NCBI RefSeq assembly: GCF_014268455.2
Contig: NZ_CP077085.1
Span: 124,001-188,000 of the forward strand
Source of the DNA: Pseudomonas shahriarae
GTDB lineage: Bacteria > Pseudomonadota > Gammaproteobacteria > Pseudomonadales > Pseudomonadaceae
DNA: 64,000 nt
Direction of reading: 5' to 3'
A program made the position numbers and the translations under genes. The notes beneath the pieces were generated by a model. That model saw nothing but the letters and a program-made list of their open reading frames with translations. It was not told where the DNA came from and ran no database searches. Every line of letters starts with the position of its first letter. Position 1 is the stretch's first letter. Below, piece after piece: positions 32,744-41,950 of this stretch.

Positions 32744-33151
32744 GTGGAAGAAGTTATCGAACAATTGCGTGAAGCCAACGAACCGGTACCGGTTCCTCTG
32801 GAACTGCCCGACGAAGACCAGTTGGTGGAAGTCGAAGAACAGCTGTTTATCAACATCCCGTTTGTGTTCAAGGAATTCCTGCTGACCGTCAGCGATGTGG
32901 TGTATGGCAGCCTGGAGCCGGTGACCATCACCGACCCCCAGTCCCACACTTACCTGCCGGAAGTCGCCGCCAATGCCTGGGATATCGGCGTGCCTCGCGA
33001 ACTGATCCCGATTTGCCAGGATGGCGACGACTACTACTGCGTCGAAGAAGACGGCACGGTGGTCTTGTGGTCCGGCGAAGAAGAACTGGTAACCGAAGAG
33101 TCATGGGAATCGGTGTGGCACTGGGCGCGGGACGTGTGGCTGGAAAGCTGA
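32744..33151 (+). CDS. SMI1/KNR4 family protein
   Basis: 135 aa acidic protein with the SMI1/KNR4 (SUKH) core: the IPFVFKEFLLTVSDVVYGSLEPV helix-strand unit and the LIPICQDGDDYYCVEEDGTVVLWSGEEE sheet. Members are often immunity proteins against polymorphic toxins, but there is no toxin gene nearby and this copy sits among housekeeping genes, so a cellular role is more likely. I start at GTG 32744, 8 nt after GAGGA. The in-frame ATG at 32729 would put that ribosome site inside the gene. A hairpin separates it from the antiporter gene. Confidence 0.8.
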   Translation: MEEVIEQLREANEPVPVPLELPDEDQLVEVEEQLFINIPFVFKEFLLTVSDVVYGSLEPVTITDPQSHTYLPEVAANAWDIGVPRELIPICQDGDDYYCVEEDGTVVLWSGEEELVTEESWESVWHWARDVWLES

Positions 33152-33167
33152 GCCAAAACCAGTGACA

Positions 33168-33191
33168 AGGGGGCGGTGTGCAAAGCCCCCT
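33168..33191. terminator. hairpin between SMI1/KNR4 and Kef-type genes
   Basis: AGGGGGC/GCCCCCT 7-bp stem with a 10-nt loop, between convergent genes. Either strand could use it. Confidence 0.55.
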
Positions 33192-33203
33192 CGCCACATA
33201 CGC

Positions 33204-34967
33204 TCAATGCTCCGGCGTGTCCTTGTGATTATCCAGGGTTTCCAGCAAGGCCACTTGCATGCGCGTATGGATGCGGATGAACCAGCGCCAGAGCACGGCA
33301 GCCACTGCGGCCGTCACCACCGCAATCAATACCAGCAACTTGTTGGTCGGCAAAATACTGGCCGACAAGGCCGCCAATAGCAGGAAGATCACCAGCAGCG
33401 AGAGAATCGGGATCAGTTCGGCAATCACCCGCCGTACACGTTGGGTATGGCGCCCAGCCATTTCCGGCTTCACGCTCATTTCCGCCAGCAGCATCGACAG
33501 CGCCTTGAGCTTGCGATATGCGGCAATCAGAAACGGCAGCGACAGTAGCAACGCACCACCCCAGATCAATGCCTTCTGCCAGCTCGGATCACTGATCCAG
33601 CCTTCCAGATACCCTCCAATGCGCGCGGCGAAGAAGCTGCCGGTAAAGAAGATCGCCACCACCAGCGCCAGGTTTACCCCTACCTGCAAGATGATCTTGC
33701 GGATCATCGACGCCAGCATCGCGCCTTCGCCCTGGGGCGAAATGCTGCGCAGCCATTCGCCATACATGCCAAACACCCGGCTCAGACGCTGTGGCATCAC
33801 AGCCGCGATCTTCAAGGACAATGGGTCGGCGCCACGAATAAGGTATGGCGTGAGCAACGTAGTGATGGCGGAAACGGCCACCGCCACCGGGTAGAGAAAG
33901 TCGCTGGTGACCTGCAAGGTCATCCCCAGCGCCGCAATGATGAAAGAAAATTCGCCGATCTGTGACAGGCCCATGCCCACCCGCAACGAGGTGCGGCCGT
34001 CATTACCGGCGATAAACGCGCCAAGGCCACAGGACAGCATCTTGCCCAGCACCACGGCCACAGTAATCACCGCAATCGGCCACGCGTATTGCAGCAGGAT
34101 CTGCGGGTCGATCATCAAGCCAATGGCAACGAAGAAGATGGCACTGAACATGTCGCGAACCGGCTCGATCAGGCGTTCTATTTTCAGCAACTGCCGGGAC
34201 TCGGCCATGATCGCACCGATCAGGAAAGCGCCCAGCACCATGCTGTACTCCAGCTTGACCACCAGCAGGCAGAAGCCGAAACACAGGCCCAGGACGGTGA
34301 TCAGCAGCATCTCGTTGCTTTCAAACTTGGCCACGTAGGCCAGCAGGCGTGGCACCAGCAAAATGCCAATCACCAGGGCCACGATCATGAACAGTGAGAG
34401 CTTGCCGACCGTGGAAAATACCTCGCCGGAGCTGACCGTGCCGCTGACGGCGATGCTCGATAACAAGGCGATGATGCCGATGCCCAGGATGTCCTCGACG
34501 ATCAGCACGCCAAAGATCAGTTGGGCAAAGCGCTGGTTTTTCATCTTCAGGTCGTTGAGCGCCTTGACGATGATGGTGGTCGAGGAAATCGCCAGGATCG
34601 CACCGAGGAACAGTGAATCCATGGTGTTCCAGTCGAACCATTGGCCAATTTCATAGCCAATCCAGATCATCAGGATGATTTCCAGGAAGGCCGCGATAAA
34701 CGCCGTGGCGCCGACCTTGAACAGCTTGCGTAGGCTGAACTCCAGGCCCAGGCAGAACATCAGGAAAATCACCCCCAGCTCGGCCAGGGTCTTGATGGTG
34801 TCTTCGTCGTGGATCAGGCCGAAAGGCGGGGTGTGCGGGCCGATGATAAAGCCGGCGACGATGTACCCCAGGACGACCGGCTGCTTGAAGCGATGGAACA
34901 GGATGGTCACCACCCCTGCCACGAGCATGATCACGGCCAAGTCCTGGATAAAACTGATGGCGTGCAT
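33204..34967 (-). CDS. Kef-type (CPA2) monovalent cation:proton antiporter
   Basis: 587 aa integral membrane protein with 12 or more helices in a Na+/H+-exchanger domain (GYIVAGFIIGPHTPP, LGVIFLMFCLGLEFS, and conserved acidic residues in VLIVEDILGIG). The C-terminal part has three more hydrophobic segments and no TrkA-N NAD-binding domain, unlike KefB/KefC, so it belongs to a YbaL/CPA2-like subgroup lacking the RCK module. It likely exchanges K+ or Na+ for H+. The start is ATG 34967 (MHAISFIQDLAV). An in-frame region upstream to 35240 is not coding-like. Confidence 0.87.
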   Translation of the reverse strand: MHAISFIQDLAVIMLVAGVVTILFHRFKQPVVLGYIVAGFIIGPHTPPFGLIHDEDTIKTLAELGVIFLMFCLGLEFSLRKLFKVGATAFIAAFLEIILMIWIGYEIGQWFDWNTMDSLFLGAILAISSTTIIVKALNDLKMKNQRFAQLIFGVLIVEDILGIGIIALLSSIAVSGTVSSGEVFSTVGKLSLFMIVALVIGILLVPRLLAYVAKFESNEMLLITVLGLCFGFCLLVVKLEYSMVLGAFLIGAIMAESRQLLKIERLIEPVRDMFSAIFFVAIGLMIDPQILLQYAWPIAVITVAVVLGKMLSCGLGAFIAGNDGRTSLRVGMGLSQIGEFSFIIAALGMTLQVTSDFLYPVAVAVSAITTLLTPYLIRGADPLSLKIAAVMPQRLSRVFGMYGEWLRSISPQGEGAMLASMIRKIILQVGVNLALVVAIFFTGSFFAARIGGYLEGWISDPSWQKALIWGGALLLSLPFLIAAYRKLKALSMLLAEMSVKPEMAGRHTQRVRRVIAELIPILSLLVIFLLLAALSASILPTNKLLVLIAVVTAAVAAVLWRWFIRIHTRMQVALLETLDNHKDTPEH

Positions 34968-35262
34968 GGCGAGGGGCTCCTTGAGGGTACTGGCACTGTC
35001 CCGAATTCCAGGCAGCCGCCACAACGGCGCGCAATATGCGGAAGGAAAAGTCTGCCTTATTCGTAAGAAATGCCCTTGAAATGGGCTTTTCAAGGGTAAC
35101 ACCGCGACTTGCGGCAGAAAGCCGGTGCAATATATGGAAACAGATCGCCCTGGGCGTGACGGCAAGCCCCGTCCCGGCGTCCCGTTAGGGATGGCGCTGT
35201 AATGATTCGAGCATCCGCAGAGGTGCCCCCCCCCAACCAATGCCTACAACCGTGAGTGTGCT

Positions 35263-35748
35263 ATGGAACCCGGAAACGCCCAGCTGTCGATGACGGTATT
35301 GATGACCCCTGACATGGCCAATTTCTCAGGCAATGTCCACGGCGGTACCCTGCTCAAGTACCTCGACGAAGTGGCCTACGCCTGCGCCAGCCGTTATGCC
35401 GGCCGCTATGTCGTCACACTGTCGGTGGACCAGGTGATTTTTCGTGAGCCGATCCATGTGGGCGAACTGGTGACATTTTTGGCTTCGGTCAACTACACCG
35501 GCAACACGTCGATGGAAGTGGGGATCAAGGTGGTCACCGAGAACATCCGCGAGCGCTCGGTGCGCCATACCAACAGTTGCTTCTTCACCATGGTTGCCGT
35601 CGACGACGCCCGCAAACCGGCCGCCGTGCCAGCGTTGCAGCCACAGAACAGTGAAGACAAGCGCCGGTTTATCCAGGGCAAACAGCGCCGGCAGATTCGC
35701 CAGGAGCTGGAGAAGCGCTACCAGGAAATCAAAGCCGACGCGCTGTAA
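35263..35748 (+). CDS. acyl-CoA thioesterase (hotdog fold, YciA/BACH type)
   Basis: 161 aa single-hotdog thioesterase. The family motif NFSGNVHGGTLLKYLDEVAYACASRYAG carries the catalytic Asp and the Asn/His contact residues. It also has VDQVIFREPIHVGELVTF and a charged C-terminal helix (QRRQIRQELEKRYQEIK). It hydrolyses acyl-CoA to the free acid and CoA in the cytoplasm; the preferred chain length is not evident. It is single and convergent with pdxY across a REP hairpin. Confidence 0.88.
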   Translation: MEPGNAQLSMTVLMTPDMANFSGNVHGGTLLKYLDEVAYACASRYAGRYVVTLSVDQVIFREPIHVGELVTFLASVNYTGNTSMEVGIKVVTENIRERSVRHTNSCFFTMVAVDDARKPAAVPALQPQNSEDKRRFIQGKQRRQIRQELEKRYQEIKADAL

Positions 35749-35760
35749 AACACAATCCCC

Positions 35761-35790
35761 CTGTAGGGGCTGGCTTGCCAGTTCCTACAG
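35761..35790. repeat. REP hairpin between thioesterase and pdxY
   Basis: CTGTAGG...CCTACAG 7-bp outer stem with the GGCTTGCC core extended to a second stem. Its position at the tail-to-tail junction suggests it ends both transcripts. Confidence 0.7.
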
Positions 35791-35804
35791 GGGGATTTTG
35801 GGTG

Positions 35805-36677
35805 TTACAGACTGATCGGCGTGGCTTCAAAGCGCACGCGCGGATGGGCGATGCGGTCCTGGGCCCGTACCAATTCCAACTCGTAACTGGCGCATGCCTG
35901 GGTTTCCAGCAGCACTTCATGCACAGCCGACGCCGTGAACTCGAACGCGGCCAGCAGGCTGTCGCCCAGCAGCACCCGCGCCAGGAACAGGCCCGATGTC
36001 AGGTCGCCCACCCCCACCGGCTGGCGCGCAAATGCCAGCAGCGGCCGGCGCAGGTGCCAGCTGCCTTCGGCCGTCACCAGCAGCATTTCGAAACCGTCCG
36101 CCAGCTTGCCCGGGTAGTCCAGGTGCTTGACCAGCACCGCTTTGGGCCCACGCGCCAGCAGGGCACGCGCCATACCCAGGCAATCGAACAGCGACTGCGG
36201 TTTACGCCCGCAAAAGCTGTCCAGCTCCAGTTGGTTGGGGCACAGAAAGTCGGCCATGGCCACCGCTTCGTCCAGCAAAAAATCACTGACTTCCTGGGGT
36301 ACGATGCAGCCTTTTTCCGGATGGCCCATCACTGGGTCGCACAGGTACAGGGCCCTGGGGTTGATCGCCTTGATCCGCGCCACACCGCTCAGGATCGCCC
36401 GCCCCTGGGCGGCGCTGCCCAGGTAGCCGGACAGCACCGCATCGCAGTTGCCCAGTTCGCCAATCGCCGCAATCCCCTCCACCAGCGCCGGAATTTGCTG
36501 CGGCGCCAACACTTCTCCCGCCCAGTGGCCATACTGGGTATGGTTGGAGAACTGCACGGTGTTGAGCGGCCAGACATTCACCCCCACTCGCTGCATGGGA
36601 AATACGGCGGCGCTGTTGCCGGCATGGCCGAAGACCACATGGGACTGGATCGCAAGCAGATGAGGTGTGCGTTTCAT
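35805..36677 (-). CDS. pdxY: pyridoxal kinase
   Basis: 290 aa ribokinase-fold kinase. [36 protein letters not shown] is the diagnostic start; [16 protein letters not shown] is the substrate and ATP region; and [17 protein letters not shown] carries the catalytic Asp of the anion hole. It phosphorylates pyridoxal to pyridoxal 5'-phosphate in vitamin B6 salvage. The length equals E. coli PdxY (287 aa). It is monocistronic, with its own promoter in the 116-bp gap shared with the DUF3301 gene. Confidence 0.93.
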   Translation of the reverse strand: MKRTPHLLAIQSHVVFGHAGNSAAVFPMQRVGVNVWPLNTVQFSNHTQYGHWAGEVLAPQQIPALVEGIAAIGELGNCDAVLSGYLGSAAQGRAILSGVARIKAINPRALYLCDPVMGHPEKGCIVPQEVSDFLLDEAVAMADFLCPNQLELDSFCGRKPQSLFDCLGMARALLARGPKAVLVKHLDYPGKLADGFEMLLVTAEGSWHLRRPLLAFARQPVGVGDLTSGLFLARVLLGDSLLAAFEFTASAVHEVLLETQACASYELELVRAQDRIAHPRVRFEATPISL

Positions 36678-36793
36678 GCAGGAAACTTCCGTAAAACCGT
36701 TGAATTCTGGCCGCGCAGTATGCGACTAAAAGCATCCTGTACGACAGACCGGAGACACAGTTAAGCTGGCCTTACTTTGTTGGAGCAAATCGC

Positions 36794-37186
36794 ATGCTGA
36801 CCCTGGGAAATATCTTTGTGCTGATGCTAGTGGCGGCGGCTGCCGCCTGGGTGTGGCACAACCACGGCTTGCGCGAGCGTGCGCTGGAGAGGGTCAAACA
36901 GCATTGCGCCAAGCTCGACATCGAATTGCTCGACGGCGCCGTGGCCTTGAAACGCATCGGCTTCGTCAAGGACGCCAGCGGCCGCCGGCGTTTGGCGCGG
37001 GTCTACAACTTTGAGTTCACCGTGACCGGTGAGGCCCGCCACCCTGGCACCATCACCCAGTTTGGGGCCCACAGTGCGCAGATCGAACTGGCGCCCTACC
37101 CGTTTGAAATAAAGACCCCGCCGCCCAGCGCCGAAGTGATTGAACTGAGCCAGTGGCGTCAGGAGCACGGCAAGAGCCGTCACTGA
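36794..37186 (+). CDS. DUF3301 domain membrane protein
   Basis: 130 aa. A single N-terminal membrane anchor (LGNIFVLMLVAAAAAWVW) is followed by a soluble DUF3301 domain with the conserved LLDGAVALKRIGF and RRRLARVYNFEFTVTGE blocks. Its function is unknown. It overlaps the convergent COG0523 gene by 7 bp at the stop codons. Confidence 0.83.
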   Translation: MLTLGNIFVLMLVAAAAAWVWHNHGLRERALERVKQHCAKLDIELLDGAVALKRIGFVKDASGRRRLARVYNFEFTVTGEARHPGTITQFGAHSAQIELAPYPFEIKTPPPSAEVIELSQWRQEHGKSRH

Positions 37187-38151
37187 CGGCAAGCGGCCAG
37201 GGCCTTTTGCAGTTCTGCCACGTCCTTCTCTTCACTGAAGATCAGCTCGATGCGTGAGTCCCGGCGCCATTCGCTGGGCTGCCAAGTGAGCATGGTGTTA
37301 TCCACAGCGTTGGCCGAAACCCAACCATCTGCGCTGTGGATAACCAATTTGGCACGGCGCCAGTCCAGGCCCTGCAACCATTGCCGCAGCAACGCGGGAT
37401 CGAACTGCTGGCTCGGGTGCCAGCGCCAACCGATGCTCCAGCCGCCTTCCTGCGCCTGGTGCAGGCAAATCGGCACGCACGGATCGCTCCAGATTGCCGG
37501 GATTTGCGTCAACCCCTTGGGCACTTCAACGTTATCCACAGGCGCTCCGGCCTGTGCGCCGAACCCTGGCAGGCGGACCAATGGCAGTTGCGCCTGTCGA
37601 GTCCAGTAAACCTCGCAGGCTGGTAATGTGTTTTCGATAACGCTGCGTTGCGCGGCATCCAGCCCTTCTTCCTTGTTCAGCACCAGCAACCCGGCACTGG
37701 CCAATGCCTCGCGTTGCGCGTCGGGCAACGGTCTGCCTGCCGCCAGTGCCTGGGCATCCAGGACCAGCACACAAGGCTGGACGGCCAGCACGGTTTGCCA
37801 GGGCGCCTGGCGCAACTGCGCCAGCAATTGCGCCGGGTGCCCCAACCCTGAGGGTTCGATAAACAGGCGGTCCGGCTTGGCCTTACGCAGCAGGCGACCT
37901 AGCCCTATCTGGAATGGCGCACCATTCACACAGCACAAACAGCCACCGGCCACTTCGCCGATGGCAATACCGTCGTCATCCAGGGTCAGCAGCGCAGCAT
38001 CCAGGCCAATCTGCCCGAACTCATTGATCAACACCGCCCAACGCTCATTGGCCGGGCGCTGGGTGAACAGGTGCTTGATCAAGCTGGTCTTGCCAGCCCC
38101 CAAGGGGCCGGCAATCACATGCGTGGGAATATTCTGCAGCATCGTGGACAT
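37180..38151 (-). CDS. COG0523 GTP-binding metallochaperone (CobW/P47K family)
   Basis: 323 aa G3E GTPase with Walker A GPLGAGKTS (15-23) and the metal-binding CxCC motif GGCLCC (69-74). The C-terminal CobW domain (about 230-320) is Trp-rich. It is the last gene of the leftward dksA2-zigA-DUF1826 operon under a Zur box, so it is probably one of two zinc chaperones or zinc-delivery GTPases made under zinc starvation. Three DnaA-box nonamers occur within the gene. The start is ATG 38151, 36 bp after DUF1826 ends. Confidence 0.87.
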   Translation of the reverse strand: MSTMLQNIPTHVIAGPLGAGKTSLIKHLFTQRPANERWAVLINEFGQIGLDAALLTLDDDGIAIGEVAGGCLCCVNGAPFQIGLGRLLRKAKPDRLFIEPSGLGHPAQLLAQLRQAPWQTVLAVQPCVLVLDAQALAAGRPLPDAQREALASAGLLVLNKEEGLDAAQRSVIENTLPACEVYWTRQAQLPLVRLPGFGAQAGAPVDNVEVPKGLTQIPAIWSDPCVPICLHQAQEGGWSIGWRWHPSQQFDPALLRQWLQGLDWRRAKLVIHSADGWVSANAVDNTMLTWQPSEWRRDSRIELIFSEEKDVAELQKALAACRQ

Positions 38152-38187
38152 TATTCAGGCCGTGTAGAGACGATTGATCCTACCCGG

Positions 38188-38832
38188 TTATGCCAGCCAA
38201 TCCAGCGTCAGAATCAGCCGTCGTTCATTGGCGGCCAGCGCCGGCGAACGATGAATCAAGCCGTAGCCTTCATTGCCACGCCACTTTTCGCCTTTGAGCA
38301 GGGCGACTTCACCGCAGTGGATTTGTTCGATGCGCTCGGTGGGCTCCGCGTCCGCCTGACTCAACTGACGTCGGTCCATCACCCCTTCGCGCAACCATTG
38401 GCTGCCGATACCGGCATAGGTGGTGATCAAGCGCACGGGCACATGATCGACGTGAAAACGCGGGCACATGGCCTTGTCCAACAGCCTTAACCGCACGCCA
38501 ATACGCTTGGCGCCCAGCAGGCAGGCAAAGGCGCTGACCAGCCATGCCACATCGGCGATAAACCCGTCGTAGCCCTCAAGGTCACGACAACCTGCGGCCA
38601 AGCCCTGCAAGTTGGGCTCAGCATCTTCACTGTCCAACTCAACCACCAGCGATTCTGCCAGCGGCTCGTTCAGCGAGACCAGCAACGCACCAAACTCGGC
38701 GATATGCAGCGGCAACTGACGCTGCCACAGCGCCAGGTTCACCCCGTTATCGAGGATATCGGCGAGCGCCAACGGGGTTTCACCACGGGTCTGGCGAATC
38801 ACCGGGCGCAGTTGAATCACAGGGGCCAACAT
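38188..38832 (-). CDS. DUF1826 domain protein
   Basis: 214 aa DUF1826 member with CPRFHVDHVPVRLITTYAGIGSQW, containing a His-x-Asp-His pattern that could bind metal, and C-terminal GYGLIHRSPALAANERRLILTLDW, reminiscent of a jelly-roll oxygenase shape. It overlaps the zigA stop by one base and lies between two COG0523 genes, so it is a member of the zinc-starvation operon. Biochemical function unknown; a metal-dependent enzyme or carrier is possible. Confidence 0.82.
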   Translation of the reverse strand: MLAPVIQLRPVIRQTRGETPLALADILDNGVNLALWQRQLPLHIAEFGALLVSLNEPLAESLVVELDSEDAEPNLQGLAAGCRDLEGYDGFIADVAWLVSAFACLLGAKRIGVRLRLLDKAMCPRFHVDHVPVRLITTYAGIGSQWLREGVMDRRQLSQADAEPTERIEQIHCGEVALLKGEKWRGNEGYGLIHRSPALAANERRLILTLDWLA

Positions 38833-40040
38833 CAGGCGGCTGCCTCCTCATACCAAGGGCCAAAAGGATCGACCAGCAGGCGCCAACCTTCGACGCCCTG
38901 GGCCATTTCATCGTCGGTCAGCAGGCACGCGTCCAACTCCGCGCGCAGGCGCACGAAGTCGATGTTCTGCCCGATAAACACCAGTTCCTGGCGGCAATCG
39001 CCGGTGCTCAGTTGCCAGTTCTCCATGATCGCCGCGACGCTTTGCTGGTCCTCGGGCCATTGGCTCTTGGGCACAAAGCGCCACCAGCGACCAGCAAAAC
39101 CATGGCGCATCAAGCCACCGGCCTGGGACCAACTGCCGGCGTCGCGATGTTTGCTGGCCAGCCAGAAAAATCCCTTGGAGCGCAGCAGCCTGCCGTTGAC
39201 CCACGGGCGGTCGATAAAGTCGAAAAAACGCTGGGGATGGAATGGCCGGCGCGCCCGATAGGCCGTGGAGGCGATGCCGTATTCTTCAGTCTCCGGCACA
39301 TGTTCGCCACGCAGTTCCTGCAGCCAGCCCGGCGCCTGGGCCGCGCGCTCGAAGTCAAAACGCCCGGTATTGAGGATCTCGGCCAGCGGCACTTCGCCCA
39401 TGACCATGGGAATGATGCGCGCCTGGGCATTCAGGCGTTCAAGGATGGCCACCAGTTCTTCACGTTCGTGGCTGCTGATCAGGTCGATCTTGCTGATAAG
39501 GATGACGTCGGCAAACTCGATCTGCTCGATCAACAGGTCGGTGATGGAACGCTCATCATCTTCACCCAGGGTTTCGCCCCGTGACGCCAGGCTGTCGGCG
39601 GCTTGGTAGTCGAGCAGGAAGTTCATGCCGTCGACCACGGTGACCATGGTGTCCAGACGCGCAATGTCGGCCAGGCTCTGACCGTTTTCATCGCGAAAGG
39701 TGAAGGTTTCTGCCACGGGCAGCGGTTCGGAAATGCCAGTGGATTCGATCAGCAGGTAGTCGAACCGACCCTCCCTGGCGAGCTTTCCGACCTCAACGAG
39801 CAAGTCTTCGCGCAAAGTGCAGCAGATGCAGCCGTTGCTCATTTCCACCAGTTTTTCTTCGGCGCGATTGAGGCTGACGTCGCGCTGCACCGCAGCGCCA
39901 TCAATGTTGATTTCGCTCATATCGTTGACGATCACCGCCACTCGCAGGTTTTCGCGGTTGCGCAGGACGTAATTGAGCAGCGTGCTTTTACCGGCGCCGA
40001 GAAAGCCGGACAGCACGGTTACGGGTAGACGGTCGGTCAT
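38832..40040 (-). CDS. zigA: zinc-starvation GTPase metallochaperone ZigA
   Basis: 402 aa COG0523 protein with Walker [11 protein letters not shown] (11-20), the NGCICC metal site (69-74), Switch [17 protein letters not shown], and a C-terminal CobW domain ([20 protein letters not shown]). The operon partner dksA2 and an upstream Zur box mark it as the ZigA orthologue, which handles zinc when the metal is scarce. The start is ATG 40040 ([10 protein letters not shown]) with GAGGA upstream; an in-frame extension to 40070 has no RBS. It ends exactly where DUF1826 starts. Confidence 0.9.
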   Translation of the reverse strand: MTDRLPVTVLSGFLGAGKSTLLNYVLRNRENLRVAVIVNDMSEINIDGAAVQRDVSLNRAEEKLVEMSNGCICCTLREDLLVEVGKLAREGRFDYLLIESTGISEPLPVAETFTFRDENGQSLADIARLDTMVTVVDGMNFLLDYQAADSLASRGETLGEDDERSITDLLIEQIEFADVILISKIDLISSHEREELVAILERLNAQARIIPMVMGEVPLAEILNTGRFDFERAAQAPGWLQELRGEHVPETEEYGIASTAYRARRPFHPQRFFDFIDRPWVNGRLLRSKGFFWLASKHRDAGSWSQAGGLMRHGFAGRWWRFVPKSQWPEDQQSVAAIMENWQLSTGDCRQELVFIGQNIDFVRLRAELDACLLTDDEMAQGVEGWRLLVDPFGPWYEEAAA

Positions 40041-40066
40041 CGGGTGTTCCTCATCAGGTTGGCCGG

Positions 40067-40471
40067 TCAAATCGCCCGTTGATGGCGTTCGCGCAGCTCT
40101 TCACGTTCTTTGGCTTCAATACACAGGGTGGCCGTGGGCCGCAGCAACAGACGCTTGAGGCCAATCGGCTCGCCTGTCTCACGGCACCAGCCGTACTCAC
40201 CACGGGCGAGGTGCTCAAGGGCCTCGTCGATCTTGTCCAGCAGCTTCTTTTCCCGCTCCAGCAGACGCAGTTGCCATTGGCGCTGTTCTTCGGCGCTACC
40301 GATATCGGCGGGATCGCTATGGGGTTCCTGCTCGCGCAGCACGATGAACTCGGCTTCGATGCGCGCTTGCAGGTCATAGCGCTGAGCCAACAACAGCTCG
40401 CGGAAAAAGGCCTGCTGGGCCTCATTCATATAATCAGCAGGTGGTTGAGCGAGCAGGTCTTGTTCAGTCAT
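40067..40471 (-). CDS. dksA2: zinc-independent DksA paralogue (DksA2)
   Basis: 134 aa DksA/TraR family. It keeps the acidic coiled-coil tip (DPAD at residues 53-56), but the C-terminal zinc finger is degenerate: only Cys96 (WCRET) and Cys117 (TLCIEA) remain, where canonical DksA has CxxC...CxxC. That is the hallmark of the zinc-free paralogue, which replaces DksA with RNA polymerase and ppGpp during zinc limitation. It is the first gene of the leftward operon, 33 bp after a perfect Zur palindrome. Confidence 0.92.
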   Translation of the reverse strand: MTEQDLLAQPPADYMNEAQQAFFRELLLAQRYDLQARIEAEFIVLREQEPHSDPADIGSAEEQRQWQLRLLEREKKLLDKIDEALEHLARGEYGWCRETGEPIGLKRLLLRPTATLCIEAKEREELRERHQRAI

Positions 40472-40503
40472 CAGGTCGGTTCACGGGTCAGGCTGTATTT
40501 TGA

Positions 40504-40518
40504 TGTTATAGTATAACA
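40504..40518. promoter_or_regulatory. Zur box upstream of dksA2 (shared with divergent small gene)
   Basis: TGTTATAGTATAACA is a perfect 7-bp dyad around one base and matches the Pseudomonas Zur consensus GTTATA-n-TATAAC. It lies between dksA2 and the divergent secreted-protein gene and could control both. An identical palindrome precedes folE2. Confidence 0.85.
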
Positions 40519-40597
40519 ATGCAAATAAGCTAATCCCCTCTTGCCCGTCACGACGAAGGGCGCAATCCTTGAACGCCTCCAGGCCCCGAGAAACGCG

Positions 40598-40966
40598 ATG
40601 AAATCCCTGTTATGCGGTGTGTTGCTGCTGGTAGCGACCCAGGCCGGCGCCCAAGTAGCCAGCCCCCTGGCCACGTGCACCCGCAGCGCCACCCTGCTGG
40701 CCTGTGTCGATTCCCAGGGCAATGCCTACAGTGTCGCGACCGCAGGCAACACCACGTATTTGCGCGGATTCGAGGTGATCGGCAAGCGTTACTGGGCGCA
40801 GACCAATAGCCGCTACGGCCAATTGACGTTCTTTACCGGTCTGGCCTCAGACGGTGAGGCGTGGGTCGGCTACACACGGCGTGTGGGCTGGACCACGATC
40901 AACCGGTTCTCCAGTTCCGGAGGCTCCAGCGCCAAGTTCACCTGCAGCCGTATCAGCGGGTGCTAG
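40598..40966 (+). CDS. small secreted protein in the Zur regulon
   Basis: 122 aa. A signal peptide (MKSLLCGVLLLVATQAGAQ, cleavage about residue 19) precedes a 100-aa exported domain with three or four Cys (TCTRSATLLACVD; FTCSRISGC at the C-terminus), likely disulfide-bonded in the periplasm. It is oriented away from dksA2 across the Zur box and sits between the two Zur-controlled operons, like PA5537 in P. aeruginosa as I remember it. Function unknown. An in-frame upstream ATG at 40541 would precede the signal peptide and is rejected. Confidence 0.72.
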   Translation: MKSLLCGVLLLVATQAGAQVASPLATCTRSATLLACVDSQGNAYSVATAGNTTYLRGFEVIGKRYWAQTNSRYGQLTFFTGLASDGEAWVGYTRRVGWTTINRFSSSGGSSAKFTCSRISGC

Positions 40967-40998
40967 AGCGGTCGTAGAAAAATCATCGTCGATCTAAT

Positions 40999-41013
40999 TG
41001 TTATACTATAACA
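40999..41013. promoter_or_regulatory. Zur box upstream of folE2 operon
   Basis: TGTTATACTATAACA, the same 15-bp palindrome as at 40504 read from the other strand, 31 bp before the folE2 start. It puts the rightward folE2-hisI2-gammaCA-pyrC2 operon under zinc control. Confidence 0.85.
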
Positions 41014-41044
41014 TGTCAGATTATCTCCAACGATGGACCTGCTC

Positions 41045-41950
41045 ATGAATGCGCTGACTCTGCCCGATATCGCCGCGCAGGCTTCTCGCCAAGCCTTGCC
41101 CCTCGACTGGGTGGGTATGTGCGGCATTGCTCTTCCCATCCTGATCGACGGCCAACGTTTGAGTGCCAAGGCCGATGCCGGCGTGAGCCTGGATGACGGC
41201 GAGGCGCGGGGCATTCATATGTCGCGCCTGTACCTGGCGTTGGAAATGCTCGAGCAACAAGACCTGCAACCGGCGCTGCTGCGTCAGGTGTTGCAGCGAT
41301 TTCTCGATAGCCATGAAGGGTTATCGAGCAGCGCCTACCTGCGGATTCACACCGATTTGCTGCTCAAACGCCCGGCGTTGGTCAGCCCGCTATCGGGCTG
41401 GAAGACTTACCCGGTGACCATCGAAGCGCGTCTGGAAAAACAGATGTTCCACGTGGAACTAAAAATTGACGTGACCTACTCTTCCACCTGCCCATGCTCT
41501 GCGGCCCTCGCCAGGCAGTTGATTCAACAGCAATTTGTCGATCACTTCGGCAACAAGTCGTTGCAACACGAAGATGTACTGGCCTGGCTTGGCAGCGCCA
41601 ATGGCATCGTCGCCACGCCCCATAGCCAACGCAGCAGTGCGCTGTTGCAGGTCCATCTGCAACCCGACGTCCAAGCCTTACCCCTGACAGCCTTGATCGA
41701 CCAGGCCGAAGCAGCCCTCGGCACCGCCGTACAAACCGCTGTAAAGCGCGCCGATGAACAGGCGTTCGCCCTGGCCAACGGCCAGAACCTGATGTTTTGC
41801 GAAGACGCCGCGCGCCGCTTGAACCTGGCACTGAAACGCTCGGATGCGGTGCAAGCCATCCAACTCAAAGTCATCCACGCCGAAAGCCTGCACGCCCATG
41901 ACGCCGTGGCCGAAAGCCATTGGACGAGAGGCGCCTCGGGCACCCCATGA
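41045..41950 (+). CDS. folE2: GTP cyclohydrolase FolE2 (type IB)
   Basis: 301 aa GCYH-IB family. The conserved TYSSTCPCSAALARQ block holds the active-site Cys that binds Mn2+ or Zn2+; CHxxx-type residues are absent, as expected. It makes dihydroneopterin triphosphate for folate and can replace zinc-dependent FolE when zinc is limiting. ATG 41045 gives the family-standard MNALTLPDIAAQ start; ATG 41033 four codons upstream is equally open and neither has a strong RBS. The stop overlaps hisI2 (ATGA). Confidence 0.92.
   Translation: MNALTLPDIAAQASRQALPLDWVGMCGIALPILIDGQRLSAKADAGVSLDDGEARGIHMSRLYLALEMLEQQDLQPALLRQVLQRFLDSHEGLSSSAYLRIHTDLLLKRPALVSPLSGWKTYPVTIEARLEKQMFHVELKIDVTYSSTCPCSAALARQLIQQQFVDHFGNKSLQHEDVLAWLGSANGIVATPHSQRSSALLQVHLQPDVQALPLTALIDQAEAALGTAVQTAVKRADEQAFALANGQNLMFCEDAARRLNLALKRSDAVQAIQLKVIHAESLHAHDAVAESHWTRGASGTP

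Noticed and set aside
32744..33151. SMI1/KNR4 gene as a toxin immunity gene
   Set aside because: No polymorphic toxin, Rhs or T6SS gene lies nearby; the neighbours are housekeeping genes.
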